This document shows, piece after piece, positions 31,092 through 43,094 of a stretch of 64,000 nucleotides of DNA. Position numbers and translations under genes: made by a program. The notes beneath the pieces were generated by a model. That model worked only from the letters and a program-made list of their open reading frames with translations, was not told the origin of the DNA and ran no database searches. The stretch spans positions 317,001-381,000 of the forward strand of contig OU696584.1 of the NCBI GenBank assembly GCA_916048095.2. The letters are read 5' to 3'. Position 1 is the stretch's first letter; each line of letters opens with the position of its first letter. This DNA comes from Sacculina carcini (Eukaryota; Arthropoda; Thecostraca; Sacculinidae).

Positions 31092-32035
31092 CGTTTCATT
31101 ATTTTCGTTTTCATCCTTTATATTTATTAACATCACCAAAATATGGTTGTATGTATGAGTTTTTCAATATACTTTCAATAATTCAGTACTTTCAATCGAT
31201 GTTTGATTGGAGATAATGCAGAAATTAACATACTTTGATGACAACATATAACAAATTTTAATGACAATAAGCCCATCAGTTTAAAATATATTCTTATTAT
31301 GCATTATACTGTATATAAAACGTTGAAATTGTATTCCTATAAATGCAATATGCTTACGCAAATTCATTTTCTAATATATGCTAGCATTAACTGTCTATTT
31401 CAATTGTATTTTTTTCAACTTATTTATGCATTGCAATTTGATCTCTCTAAATATTTTATCAGATAATAGGCAAAATATACCTTGCTCGAATATTATTCCT
31501 CAGTCTACATAATGAGGTATAAATATTAATGTTCATAATGTTAATTAAATTCCACCTTGATACGCCAATGCTGAGACTTATGACTTTCTTGAAGGCTTCA
31601 TTAAGTATTGTCAAGCAATGAAAACATTTACATGAAATTCATGATGGATTATTTAAGAGGATGCATGGCTAAGATTTCAGGCGGTTCCCTCAATGTGTTC
31701 AATGTGAGGAAGTCAGGCTAGACATCATACACGACTAAAATCAGTTACCGTGATCAGTAATCAGTACCTGTTCCAAGGCGGACGAACGAACTGGTAGCGA
31801 ACTATCATCTAGCAACACTCTTGCATTCAGAGATGCCACCTAAAAACCGATGTTTTTTATACAGAAATAACTTTTTTGTTTGCCGAAAAACCTCGACCAA
31901 GAAACAAGTTTTTTTGGGTTTTTTCAAGTCATACAAAGAATTAAAATTATAGAAATTATATATTTGGATGTTAAATGATTTTTTTTATCATCATATAAGT
32001 TATTCATACTATTAGTGGCCCTATCAAATTGAATA
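31092..32035. other. AT-rich intergenic DNA, no gene seen
   Basis: No coding signature or transposon termini were recognised. Confidence 0.4.
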
Positions 32036-32334
32036 TTCATTAACAGTTCGTTGACTTCTCGGACTCCATCGCCCCTGCTGCCGAGCCCCTGCGCCAGTTG
32101 CTCCGCAAAGGCGTTGAGTGGCAGTGGACACTCCTGTGCTTGCTTGGTCACTTCGACCCAACGCGACGCACAATGCTGGAGACGGACGCAGCACGTGAGA
32201 AAGGTCTCGGATTCGTGCTTCGCCAGCGGGATAATCAGGGCAGTTGGCAGTTGATGCAGTGTGGGTCGCGATTTGTGTCCGACACCGAACGCAGGTATGC
32301 TGTGTGTGAGTTGGAGATGCCACACACATATCAA
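32036..32334 (+). pseudogene. Ty3/gypsy RT-RNase H remnant
   Basis: Shows the connection before RNase H (SIAPAAEPLRQLLRKGVEWQWT), then, after a deletion, HFDPTRRTMLETDAAREKGL with the first RNase H aspartate, GSWQLMQCGSRF and TERRYAVCELEM with the catalytic Glu. Typical of Ty3/gypsy pol. The flanking pol sequence is missing. Different in sequence from the element at the right end of the window. Confidence 0.8.
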
Positions 32335-32479
32335 CTATGCCACTCGGCGTTTGAGGAGTCAAAATTTACGAGTCGAACAAATAGTAAACAAAATAAATGG
32401 AATATTGTGGTCCCAATATTGTAGTGCAGTATGTGCAGGTACAGTGGGATACGTACCCGTCTGTAGATAACATTGTGTA
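32335..32479. other. Short spacer between gypsy remnant and piggyBac
   Basis: No recognisable transposon terminus; the 5' end of the piggyBac remnant cannot be fixed here. Confidence 0.3.
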
Positions 32480-34260
32480 TGCATATTATTTGCAATGGCA
32501 GAAAGACGCTCGTTTTGCTTCAGAACGACAGCAAACGATGTTATTGACGACTTGGAAGAATCAGTTGAATGTGATTGCAGGAAGAGTTATTTCATCGTAA
32601 TTCAACCTCCTGCAGAACTTGCAGATGCCGACAGGGATCAAGATTCAGATGCCAGTGATAGCGAAGCGATATCAGATCCAAATCACCTACTTCGACAAAT
32701 CTTGTCCGCTGAGGCCGAATTGGCCGGACACACAGGTGAAAAAGAGCTAAATGAAAACGGTAAGTGCTACAAGGCCTCCGGTCAAAGGCCAACAGTGTGT
32801 TGATTTAAAATATAGTGATGTGGACAAGACGACGGAAAACACTGCCGAGGAAGTGGACGTTCATTGCCCGACACATCGGGGACAAAAGTAGCAAATTACC
32901 AAGTCTATGTACATCAATTCACTGAAAGATGTTGTGCAATCTCACTCCATTTACCGCAAGCTGTTCATCTTAGACGAATTTGCAATTCTCATAGCCTCTC
33001 AAAGTCAAATTTACGCGTCACAAAAAGGTTAAGAAGGAAATGTTGCCACTGAATCAAACGTCCGAATCGCGCTGGCGATATTGATGCTATCAGGATATTG
33101 CAGCGTTCCTGACAGACGACTCTATTGGCGTCGAGATGGCGATGTGTTCAATTCCCTGGTACCGCAAGGCATGAGAAGAGATGTAGATGAACAACTACTG
33201 CGGATACTCCATCTGACAGACAACTCTAAGATGGACATTAACAACCCGGATTCATTATATAAGATTGGACCCCTATTTCAGTTATGCAACGACAACAACA
33301 AGAAGCTTCATCCTCCTGAAGAACTGTCGGTGGATGAGTGTATAGTGTCATATTATGGACATCACCGAGCAAAACAGTTTATAAGAGGAAAACCCGTGAG
33401 ATTTGGATTCAAGTTGTGGAGCATATGCACTGCAGACGGTTTTATACTGCACTCAGAACCGTATCGCGGCTCACATATTCAATTGGAGAGCACAGACCAG
33501 GGAGCGTTGTCATGGGGATTATCAATAAGTGTCGATTGTTCCTTGAGCAATTGTCAAGCGCAGGTATCGGTGGAACAGGCATAATAAGAGAGAACCGCGT
33601 GCCCGAAGATGCCCCATTGTGCTCTGTGTCAGACATGAACAAATGAACACGTGGTTCCTTGTTATATAGTCACTCGGATGCTATCGCTTTGTTTCGTTGG
33701 AATGATAACAAGGCTGTCACAATAATCAGCAACAATTACGAAGCGAACCTTACTGAGAAAGCGGTTCGATAGAGCAGAGAAAACGCAAAAGGGTGATGAT
33801 TGACACGCCAGCTTCAGTAGCCAGTCACAACAGAACAATGTGCGGGGTGGACTTTGATGATCCATTTGTTGAGAGCCATATAATAAGAATACGTTAGAAA
33901 TAACGGTGGCCGCTTTTTGCTTGAAAGACCAGCTCCATGGTTGTGAACTATTGTGTCTATACGTGTCTATTGTGCCAAACACTTGGACAAGCTAAATCGT
34001 TATTGGACTCTATACGCCAGTGTGTTTTGGAAAATATCTCCATTTATGGCACGGGCCCAGTGAGGCCGGGACCTCGATTCATGCACCTAGCTGGTTCTGC
34101 AGCTGGACCAGGAGATGTGTTAAGCAAAGACGGGCATTGGTCTGCTAAAACACGAGCTAATATGGACGATGTCGCCACTGCTCCAAGAGGTCGGCTTACA
34201 TATGCATCAAATGCAACGTTCCAGTGCATCCAGAGTGCATGAGATGTTTTGACTAAGACT
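32480..34260 (+). pseudogene. Decayed piggyBac transposase
   Basis: The transposase is spread over several frames. N-terminal acidic part (32495-32803, DADRDQDSDASDSEAISD). Central DDE domain (33060-33485) with YWRRDGDVFNSLVPQGMRRD, SVDECIVSYYGHHRAKQFIR (first catalytic Asp) and GKPVRFGFKLWSICTADGF. Then, frame-shifted, GIGGTGIIRENR (33575), RWNDNKAVTIISNNY with the third Asp (33690-33730), and a C-terminal Cys-rich finger CIKCNVPVHPECMRCFD (34205-34255). The segment normally carrying the second catalytic Asp (FDNFFT-like) is missing. Multiple stops make it inactive. Confidence 0.85.
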
Positions 34261-35830
34261 GAAGTCTATTACATTTTTGTGAATGCTGGATATTTTCATT
34301 GGGTTGTTACTTTGATATAATAATATTTGTATTTGTCCACGCCGGCTTTGTGTATTTGATGCACGTTATTTATGAATATACTATTGCAACTTGTCAATTG
34401 CTCGGACATTTTTGAGAGATGGAGTGAAATTGCTAAAATAAGTTTCATATATTTAAAATTCTCCAGTGTCAATGACGTGTATTCTTGTTGTCAGTCGTAG
34501 TCTAAACACGTGAAAGTTAAGCACGACATGAATATGAGTGCAAGTGTTGATAGTGATTGCAGGAAATACGCGTCACCGGCTTATCTGCATAGATCATGGC
34601 TCATTATTGGTTAAAAATTGGAATATTCAAGAACAACTGTCCTAACTGAGTTTTTACGTAAGTCATAGTGCATGATGAAGTTGAGTATTGCTGAAAACAA
34701 AAGCAGGATTGAAAATTAATAAATAAAAAATCACGATGGGCCTAATTTTTGACTACGCTAACGACGAGTGGCAACTGTAGTTGCTAGCTTGTATTTTTAT
34801 TATGTTAAAATAATGTCAAATTATATGTGCATATTAATGTTTAAGTAGCTTATGAGAGCAACTTACACTGAAGAAAATTCACGAAAATCTACCCGAGTAT
34901 TGTCGTCGTTAAAAAGCGTTGGCTTAAAAAACATATGATATATACAGTTGACCAACCAATAAATTTGTCTTGTTCTGCTGATAAACCTCTCTGAATTTAT
35001 GCATTGATGAAACCGATTTAAAACCAGTTTTGAAGACATCATGATTATTTAATAAAAACATGTTGTCCTCAAAACACTTGATCAATCAATGAATTTATTC
35101 TGCCGACAGATCATTTCAAATATCAACATCATCAAGGCCATCTTTAAAAAAACATTGTTTTCAATAAATAAAACCCAAGCCAACGAGCCGGCATGCACTT
35201 TCAAACAATATCTTGGGATATTTATTGACAAATATTTTTGTTTTTCATGCTATTAATATATGATCTTTGAAATAAAACATGTAAAAGATATATAACATCA
35301 ATTTAGTCATTTCTATATATTAAATACAACATCAGGGTCGATATTTGGGCTCGTTCTAAAAAAACAAAAAAACCTAAAATACATGTTTTTTGGAAAAAAT
35401 GCAAATAAAAAACGGTGTTTTGCATCTCGAATTGCATCTGAGCAAACATTCGCAAATGTGTTTGTCGTTGTTTCGTTATAATTTGCCAATATTCTCCATA
35501 TTCTGCCTCTATACTTGTTGCAATTTCTTAGCTACATTTAGCTGCAATTTAGCATGCACTCATGTGCATGAACAACAGAGAGTTATCAGGAATTATTGTG
35601 TGCGTATTTGCGCAATTAGTTGATGTCTATTAAATTACTATCTGTCAAACCGAATTGTCTAGACAAAACAGCACAAATACTATTAGCTCAAATTTATTGT
35701 TCAAAGACAAACACACCATATGACTGACTTTGATAAATGTTCGCCAACGAAGTCAATTGATATTTCATTGACTGCACTCTTTTTTACAACATCAAATATT
35801 CTCGACATTCGCCAACTAACAATCCAAATA
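34261..35830. other. AT-rich DNA 3' of piggyBac, no gene seen
   Basis: GACGAGTGGCAACTGTAGTTGC at about 34758 resembles the palindromic words at 16820, 17143 and 18068 and could be related to a piggyBac-type terminus, but a TTAA flank is not clear here. Confidence 0.35.
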
Positions 35831-35837
35831 CAAACTA

Positions 35838-35947
35838 ATACACACACAAACACAAACAAACACACACACACACACACATGACAAGTGAAATATCTGTAAG
35901 CTCAGTGCTATTAGGCTGCATGTAAGCACACACGCACACACACACAC

Positions 35948-35986
<39 letters not shown>

Positions 35987-36003
35987 AACACGCATACACA
36001 CAC
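35838..36003. repeat. (CA)n microsatellites
   Basis: Two interrupted CA tracts (35838-35879 and 35928-36003) separated by about 48 bp. Confidence 0.9.
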
Positions 36004-36159
36004 AATATTCAGTCAACTTGAAAATCAACTCGCAAAACACTATGCAATCACTGGCAAAACACTATGCAAATATCACAACAATCCATTTAATTAAGCTCAT
36101 TTGCCATTCTTCTATATAAAACAGAGTGAAAAGAGATAGACAGACAGCGAAATAGAGAG

Positions 36160-36436
36160 TAACAGAGAGACAGAGTAACAGAGATACAGTAACAGAGTAA
36201 CAGAGAGACAGAGAAACAGAGTAACAGAGATACAGTAACAGAGTAACAGAGAGACAGAGAAACAGAGTAACAGAGAGACAGAGAAACAGAGAGAAAAGAG
36301 TAACAGAGAGGCAGAGAAACAGAGAAACAGAGAGAAAAGAGTAACAGAGAAACAGAGAAACAGAGTAACAGAGGTACAGAGAGACAGAGTAACAGAGAGA
36401 CAGAGAAACAGAGATACAGAGAGACAGAGCACTGAA
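36160..36436. repeat. AGAGACAGAGTAACAGAG minisatellite
   Basis: Purine-rich tandem repeat built from ACAGAGTA, ACAGAGA and ACAGAAA-type hexamer/octamer variants, about 280 bp. Long Leu/Ser/Cys frames on the minus strand are repeat artefacts. Confidence 0.9.
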
Positions 36437-36672
36437 TTTTCTTGATTATCATTCGGGTGTCAAATTTAACAGGCGGTTTGAAGATTTAATTAATTGTGGC
36501 AAGATGAGACGACTATAACTCTTATTTTATATGTGAAATAATTTTCTCCATGCTGAATTACTCATAGATTTCTGAGTATGTATATTGCTTGATTTGAAGC
36601 ATTATATTAAGTATATCCATGAAACTTACAAGTGATTCTTATCGCTATTTTTGGAGATATATCAATCACGTG

Positions 36673-36955
36673 TGTATGTATGTGTATGTATGTGTATGTA
36701 TGTGTGTGTATGTGTGTATCTGTGTGTGTATGTGTGTGTATTTGTGTGTGTGTGTTTGTATGTATGTGTATATATGTGTTTGTGTGTGTGTGTGTGTGTG
36801 TATGTATGTGTGTATGTATGTGTGTGTATGTATGTGTGTGTAAGTGTGTATCTGTGTGTGTATGTGTGTTTGTATGTATGTGTATACATGTGTTTGTGTG
36901 TGTTTGTGTGTGTGTGTGTGTGTGTTTGTGTGTTTGTGTGTTTGTGTGTCTTCGT
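36673..36955. repeat. Complex (GT)n/(TATG)n microsatellite
   Basis: GTGTATGTATGTG, GTGTGT and GTTTGTGT motifs over about 280 bp. All long frames here are low complexity. Confidence 0.95.
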
Positions 36956-37261
36956 GTGCGTTTTGTTCTGTGCAGCCAAATGGTCATAATAAGACTGCGT
37001 TTTCATGGTGTATACCTCCGCAATAATTACTTGTATAAGTGTTTCATCAAATCGGCATTAACTTTGGTCGCCTTTTTTTGCTGTATTTAATTATTCTGAA
37101 TTATACTGTATTGTTCAATATCATTATAAGGTTGAATTTATTTGTGTTTTATCACCTGTTACTCAGTCTACTGCACAATTTTGTATATGGACTTCTATTT
37201 ATCCTTTTTGATTTGATTTCCTTTTTTAATTTTCCATCCTTCCCTCGATCTCTGCAAACAT

Positions 37262-38225
37262 TTATCGCACATCAATCATTCGTGCCGTTTCACCAAACGA
37301 CAATTTTGTCCGATTCGCCCATGCATTGACGAGGCATCCGCTTTTCTTGTGAATTCTTTTATTTTCTCACATATTGACTACAGCAACTGTTTATTGTTCC
37401 ATCTACCTCAACAGTCTATTCGCTCCCTCCAGTCTATCATCAACGTCTCGTGCAGATTTGTGTTACGTCCCCCTCCCAGAACATTTACCTCCGCTCACAT
37501 TCGCAAGCTCGGTTGGCGGCCCGCTGTCCCTAGAATTCATTTTAAGCTATGTTGTCTTTTATATAAACTTCTTCACACGTCTTCTCCACCTGCCTATCTG
37601 TCTTCGCTACTAACCTGTAACACCAAGCTTTCTAGCCGTCGTCCTGTTCCCCTCGTCTCCCCTCCTGCTCTCCATGCATCCAGCTGGTCGGCTAAATCAT
37701 TCTTCTTCTCTGCTCCTCGTGTATATAATTCTCTACCGGCTCACATATTGGAGAAGAAATCTTGCGTGTCCTTTTCTACCTCACTGCATAAATATATACT
37801 ATCATTGCCTTCCCCTCTTACTCCACCTTTTCGATGCCACTAAACCTCATATTGTTATTTGCTTTTTCTTGTGCCCCACCTACTGTTACTTGTACGATAA
37901 TTTTGTTCATTAAATCTATAATTACCACTTGAGATGCCCCCTCCAAAATTGTGTTCTGGATCTGTCATTACTGCCCGTATATAAGAGCGTGCACGTGTAT
38001 GTGTATATAAACATGTACTTGTATAATGCTTGTCCGCTTACTCCACGAAATCTTTCATTTGCTTATTATCTTGTATGTTGCCTTTCATCGATATCTCATT
38101 TTGACTCTCCCCTGCCCATCAACTTAATTCTTTTTTTCTCTCTCGCACGTTGGTATGTTATATATCGCGCCTCTGATTACTTTGTGCGCTATAGCAAATA
38201 CATTTGTTGTTGTTGTTGTTGTTGA
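37262..38225 (+). mobile_element. LINE family A, RT C-terminal part with 3' UTR
   Basis: The longest plus-strand family A fragment. From about 37330 it encodes FIFSHIDYSNCLLFHLP through SCRFVLRPPPRTFTSAHIR to VYNSLPAHILEKKS and LHKYILSLPSPLTP, stop at 37843. The 3' UTR ends in GTGCGCTATAGCAAATACA plus (TTG)n at 38185-38224. No premature stop within the 164-residue frame, so a relatively young copy. Confidence 0.85.
37349..37843 (+). pseudogene. LINE RT C-terminal fragment
   Basis: 164 residues corresponding to the region after the RT palm (IDYCN-like motif to the C-terminus) of CR1/L2-like elements. Compare IFSRIDYC in the 884-3800 element. Palm and endonuclease are missing. Confidence 0.8.
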
Positions 38226-38690
38226 TAATTGAAATCAGATCGCAATGTGAGTTACAAGCTTGCAGACATGAGAAGAATGAGAGACAGATTTGAGCAGAAT
38301 GACGTGATCATATATAAGAAGACAATAATTGTGTACATTAGCACAATTTCAAGCTCAAATACAATACAGACAACACCACCTGAATCAGCGACAGGACGAT
38401 TTTTGAAAAGCTGACACAAATCTAGTGAACTCTGATCAAAACGTGCTTCAACGTTCAATTTGAATGATTTCAGTGCGACATCACAGCGAATCACGATTTC
38501 CTCAAACACTATCTCTATATAAGCAAGTATGTATGTACGCTCGTGAACGCATCATTTCGGCGCTAATTCTGATCCAATCGTTGAAAAACATGACAAACTC
38601 TAGTTCATAATTCAACAAGCAACTTTGGCAAGGTGAAAATTAGTGGTCTCATTTGAAGCCAAGAATATGATCTTGCCAAGTACCCATTCT
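38226..38690. other. Intergenic DNA, no gene seen
   Basis: No coding or repeat signature recognised. Confidence 0.3.
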
Positions 38691-38699
38691 CATCAACTT

Positions 38700-38838
38700 C
38701 ACAAATATGTACACTTACACAAATACACACAAACACATATATACAAATACATACATATATATATATATATGTATATATAAACATGGGACATAAATACACA
38801 CACACACAGAAAACACACACACACATACATACATATAG
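38700..38838. repeat. CA/TA-rich microsatellite
   Basis: Mixed ACACAA, ATACAT and (TA)n units. Confidence 0.85.
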
Positions 38839-38910
38839 AGCGAGAAATTCACTCGTTGTCGGAGCAATGCGTGAACATTGTGAGGCGGATAGTGATGGAC
38901 AGTGGCTGTA

Positions 38911-39154
38911 TCACCAGATACTGTACTGGTACTCGTCGTCATCCTGGTCATAATCATCACTATGCTCGTTGTGCAGTGATGGTTGCGAGGTGGCGGCAAC
39001 ATCTCGCAGGTCGGCGGCAGACACATGTCTCCAGTACACATGGCTCGTGTTCCAGTGTACACTGTGTCTCCAGTTCAACTGGCCCCCGCTCGACACGCAC
39101 TCGTACGGTACATAACCACGGTGCGCCAGAAATATGGTCATGCGCTCAACATTG
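38911..39154 (-). CDS. Candidate terminal coding exon, unknown protein
   Basis: After a plausible acceptor (TTGTTTGTGGCAG|C, exon from 39154), the minus strand reads VERMTIFLAHRGYVPYECVS, LNWRHSVHWNTSHVYW and an acidic C-terminus DDYDQDDDEYQYSIW followed by TGA at 38911. The stretch is GC-rich within AT-rich flanks, as expected for an exon. The opposite strand is also open, so the direction is not certain. The protein family is not recognised. Confidence 0.35.
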
Positions 39155-40404
39155 CTGCCACAAACAACATCATAATATAGCTCATCATCATCATCATACC
39201 GTCAACTTGAGACCATTGCGTGTCTCACCACACTGGTGTATAATTTACCACTCTATTCATGTATAATATATGTCTATATTAATGTGTGTTTATGTTTATG
39301 TGTGTGTCTATGTATGAATACGGATATTTCTGTATTAATTAATTAATATTTCATTAGGAAGTGGCATAAATGAATATTGAGGGATTATAATATTTTATTG
39401 AAAACCAATGACCAAACCAAACCAAATCATCAGGCACTGGATCTGAACTTTCGAGTGAAGATGACTTTTTAAATTTGAGTGATAAAAGCAGTGCTGTATT
39501 TATGTTGTTGCATTAAAACTAAGCGCTCAATTGGTTGGTGGCAAATATGAAGTTATATCAAATAAAGCTGTTCGCCAGGTTTTCCTAGAAGACGGGACAA
39601 AACAGACAAGAACCACTTCTTCTTCCAGCCAGCACAAAAGGAAGTAGATTACTTGAAGCCTGTGAAAATGGTGGAATATGTGTAAGATAATGTTTTTACA
39701 TGCATGCATGCAGGATGGAAAGATAAAACTTGAGTTAGCTTATGATCATATTTATAACTACATGTGCTACATTAAATAAAAGTATATATACATAAGACGT
39801 GAAGCAAGTGAGGTAATGTGTTTGACCATGAGAGAGTGCATATGATGAGTCAGCATTGGTTCAACAACAAAACCCTGATATTTACAAGCCAATTAGGTCT
39901 CGTTGTACGAATTCTTGCTTTAATTTCATTCCCCTAGCAACGCAGTATCAACGTATAACAAGGTATTTCTGCATTCAACGAATCATTCCTGTACAACCAT
40001 TGGTATTAATACAATAATACTGATCCAATGATCTTATGCAATGCACCTGGTAGAACAGGTACTTTTGGGAGTTTTCTGTTGTGAGTGCATGTTGTGCCAG
40101 GCCATGAAAATGTACGGAATATGCACTCCACTGAACAGCTGAGTGGCAGACGATATGGCTCGACATTCTCCTCCACCTGACACAAACACACCATGACATC
40201 ATTACAGCATTGCATCTAGCTCAATGACTATTCAAGCCGAGTGTGATTAACCGAGACTCTCACATGCCACGAGTCGAGCTGGTCTCGGCAATGCCTAAAT
40301 ATTACTGCAATGTTGCAAAACAGTCAATATATAATATATATGAGATTGCGCCTGCGCTGAAGCAGCATTTTCAAGAGACCGCTGGAAGTGACGCCCAGGA
40401 GTAA
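39155..40404. other. AT-rich intergenic DNA, no gene seen
   Basis: Scattered short open frames without protein character. Confidence 0.3.
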
Positions 40405-40570
40405 TATGCCACTTTTTACTACAGAAAAGTTATGCCATCTGCGTATAAAGTGGACGAGCGTATAAGAGAGACCGTCGAGAATAAACCCACTGAATCTGGA
40501 AAAAAAGTAAAATTGATCATTAATTATCGTCCACAAGAGTTATTAAATGTCACGGCGTTAAGCCTAAAAT
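40405..40570 (+). pseudogene. PLE linker fragment, different family
   Basis: TFYYRKVMPSAYKVDERIRE and KKVKLIINYRPQELLNV match the linker between RT and GIY-YIG in PLEs (copy 1: YYKNVLSTSHRVDER, KLIIYYKTQKT), but with much lower identity, so this belongs to another PLE lineage. Flanking RT and endonuclease are absent. Confidence 0.6.
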
Positions 40571-40812
40571 CGCTTGCTTCTGTGAAATATGATTCCGAAC
40601 GGGCACATACGAGTATACCGACACACAAATATACCGAGCAAGTGTATTGCGGCACAGTATGCAGTTTGTACTGATGAATTTACAGGAGCTGTTCTGTGAT
40701 GTAGTTGCAACGGCTGGGCTTGGTGTGCTCATGGGCGTGTTGTGCATGTGTACACGGCTATATAAGCGTGTGTATGTGTCTGGTAAGTGTTGTGCTCACG
40801 TGTGTGTTTGTG

Positions 40813-40838
40813 TTGACCTTTGAGAAGGTCAAAGGTCG
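40813..40838. promoter_or_regulatory. Nuclear-receptor-like half-site cluster
   Basis: TTGACCTTTGAGAAGGTCAA is an 8-bp-armed palindrome; its right arm continues as AGGTCAAAGGTCG, a direct repeat with 1-bp spacing (DR1). Such sites bind RXR/HNF4-type receptors in animals. Could be chance in this size of window. Confidence 0.25.
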
Positions 40839-41443
40839 GCTGTATAAGCGCGGGGTAGTTGGTGTCGTGATGACATATATGCGTTTATGCACGTGTGTTC
40901 ACTGTTGCGTTCTGTGTTAATTGTGCTCATCTTTATTGCCTTGTTTTGTATTTTTGGTCACTGTTATTCATCATTGTGCAATAAACTGTTTGTGAAAAAA
41001 TTCTGCAATGAAAACGAACACAATGAAACCACATGTTCATAGGATTATTCCACATTATGTTGCATAAATGATGCAATAATGAAGATAATCTTATAGTCAA
41101 TTATTATATTGACAATATGTGCCCTAATTAATGACATATATAATTCATTTTTGACTTGATTCCTCATTTCGCGATATTTCGGCAATTAATTTATGTGAAT
41201 GTCAAGTCTGACCTCGTGTGACCTCATATGACTGGTCAACATTAAGGCGAAATGTTAATTAAAGATAATTCTACTCAAAGTAAAATTTGTATACATTATT
41301 TAACAAGTGTTTACGTGATCGTGTGTTGATATTTACATCGATGCTAAAATTGCCTGTAATATCAATATTAACCACGTGTTTTATGATATATTTTTTCAAG
41401 TGATTATGCAGTGAAGTTGCCAAGCGGGCGGACGTTTTCTCAC
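40839..41443. other. Intronic or intergenic DNA, no gene seen
   Basis: Probably lies in the intron following the methyltransferase exon at 41444-41825. No further exon recognised. Confidence 0.3.
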
Positions 41444-41825
41444 CGACATCCATTTTGATGATGACAATTCTCTGTTGGATGTACGGATAAAGGTCGTCCA
41501 TGAGAATCGTCTTGACCGCCTCCGAGTCGCCGGCTGAGTGTTGCACTTGCGACCTGTTACTCACCACCACACTGGTGCCGGCTACGTTACCATGAGGCTG
41601 GCGCAGCCAGACCAGTGTGCGCTTGTTGAACACGGCGTTGTGGAAAAGCGTGATTTTGTTGCGAACTCCCGACAGTAGCGCCGCGTGGTGGATTCTACGC
41701 AAACTAGAAGTGACGGGCTCGACAGCCAGTACTCGATGTCGCATCTTGGCGGCGAGGATCGTGTAGAAACCGATATGAGCTCCCAGGTCGATCACATCGC
41801 AGCCAATGTAGTTTGACAACGCTCT
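41444..41825 (-). CDS. FkbM-family methyltransferase, SAM-binding exon
   Basis: The exon begins after acceptor TTATAG|AGAGCG (41825) and ends at GTCG|GTGAGA (donor at 41443). It encodes a class I SAM-dependent methyltransferase core: DVIDLGAHIGFYTILAAK (motif I, DxGAxxGxYT), VLAVEP (motif II acidic end), ITLFHNAV and IVIIKMDV. With the next exon supplying the end of the codon, the last motif would read KMDVE, as usual in FkbM proteins. In the absence of splicing the frame would run to 41271 without similarity. Joins in phase 0 to the upstream exon at 50989-51105. FkbM-type proteins in animals methylate unknown, often secreted or Golgi, substrates. Confidence 0.8.
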
Positions 41826-41829
41826 CTAT

Positions 41830-42106
41830 AACCCACACACACACAAGTAATTCAGGTTGGATAAGAACAAACACTTTACTTTAGTAGATACGACCCAGGT
41901 TAGAGACGCATAAGGTCAAATATTATGCAGTATAAATCTAGTCAGACCAAGTAATTTAGAATCTAGAAGATGCCAAGTAATTAATATTATACACGTTTAT
42001 CGTGCGATATTAACAATATTTATGTTTTAGTAATGCTTGCAGACTTGATGAATAAACTTGGTGACTTGATAGACTTGATGCGTGCAAAACAAAGGATAAA
42101 AAAACA
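41830..42106. other. Intron of the methyltransferase gene, start of proximal part
   Basis: CA-rich acceptor region at 41832-41845 (pyrimidine-rich on the minus strand), then AT-rich DNA. Confidence 0.5.
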
Positions 42107-42505
42107 TTAATTGCACAAACAATTATATAAGCTGTTGGTGGAGCTCCCTGAATGAGGACAATCCTCAAACTTAACAGACATTAATACACTCAACCTTGTA
42201 ATTAAGATCGCCTTAAAAAGCCGCAATATTGTGGTGTCATGTTCATGGGCGAGAATTTCAGCTCCGCCAACAATCCCTTCTCTGATTATTTTGCGCTTGT
42301 GCATGGTGCGGAAATGCTGTTTGATATCGTCATTGTTCAGGTGTGACAGGTCAGCCCCCGCGACAGACTGCTTGTTGAAATGCCGACATAACTGTGAGGT
42401 CCAAATCCCTCAACGTCGAGCTGGAGACAACATGAAGCTGTTGCAGCTGTGTCGGCTTGCAACACTGCTGTGCAACACTGCTTCGTTGCACATAATAATT
42501 TGCGC
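42107..42505 (-). pseudogene. PLE GIY-YIG fragment, minus strand
   Basis: Minus strand: CCKPTQLQQLHVV, GPHSYVGISTSSLSRGLTCH (frameshifted), then HLNNDDIKQHFRTMHKRKII and ILAHEHDTTILRLFKAILIT. This is the GIY-YIG domain of a PLE related to, but distinct from, copies 1-3. Together with 42575-42820 it forms a head-to-head pair. Confidence 0.7.
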
Positions 42506-42574
42506 TGTGTATCGTTGGTAATAAATCATGAGTTTCACAGGTGCATTTTATTCGGTGGCAAAATGCAGATATAT

Positions 42575-42820
42575 TTAGCGCAACAAACCACGTGTTGCAA
42601 GCCGACACAGCTGCAACAACATCATGTTGTCTATCATTATACTTGCAACGTTGACGGATGTGGACCTCACAGTTATATCGGCATGGCAAGAAGCAGTGTG
42701 TCGCGGCGCCGTCCTCTCACACCTCAGCAATGACGCAATCAAACAGCATTTCCGCGTCATAAACAAGCGCAAAATTAGCAGCGATTATTTTAGTGGAGCA
42801 AGAAAGCAAACATTTGTATA
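42575..42820 (+). pseudogene. PLE GIY-YIG fragment, plus strand
   Basis: CCKPTQLQQHHVVYHYTCNV, then GCGPHSYIGMARSSVSRR, and after a frameshift HLSNDAIKQHFRVINKRKIS. Same family and same starting point as the minus-strand copy to its left, in opposite orientation. Confidence 0.75.
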
Positions 42821-42886
42821 TATAGTTTAGTGTGAACGTGTGAATTGCAGTGTGCAACCAGCACAGGTCAGTAATCTAATAATGTT

Positions 42887-42888
<2 letters not shown>

Positions 42889-42935
<47 letters not shown>

Positions 42936-43094
42936 GGTGTGTGTATGTGTGTGTGTGTATGTGTGTTTGTCGGTGTGTGTGTCTCGGTGTGTGTGTGTGT
43001 CGGTGTGTGTATGTGTGTGTGTCGGTGTGTGTGTGTGTCGGTGTGTGTGTGTGTGTCGGTGTGTGTATGTGTGTGTGTGTCGGTGTGTGTGTGC
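42889..43094. repeat. (GT)n with TCGGTGTGTGT variants
   Basis: About 205 bp of GT repeats interrupted regularly by CGG and ATG. Confidence 0.95.

Noticed and set aside
36087..36452. Leu/Ser/Cys-rich membrane protein on the minus strand
   Set aside because: Translation of the AGAGACAGAGTAACAG minisatellite.
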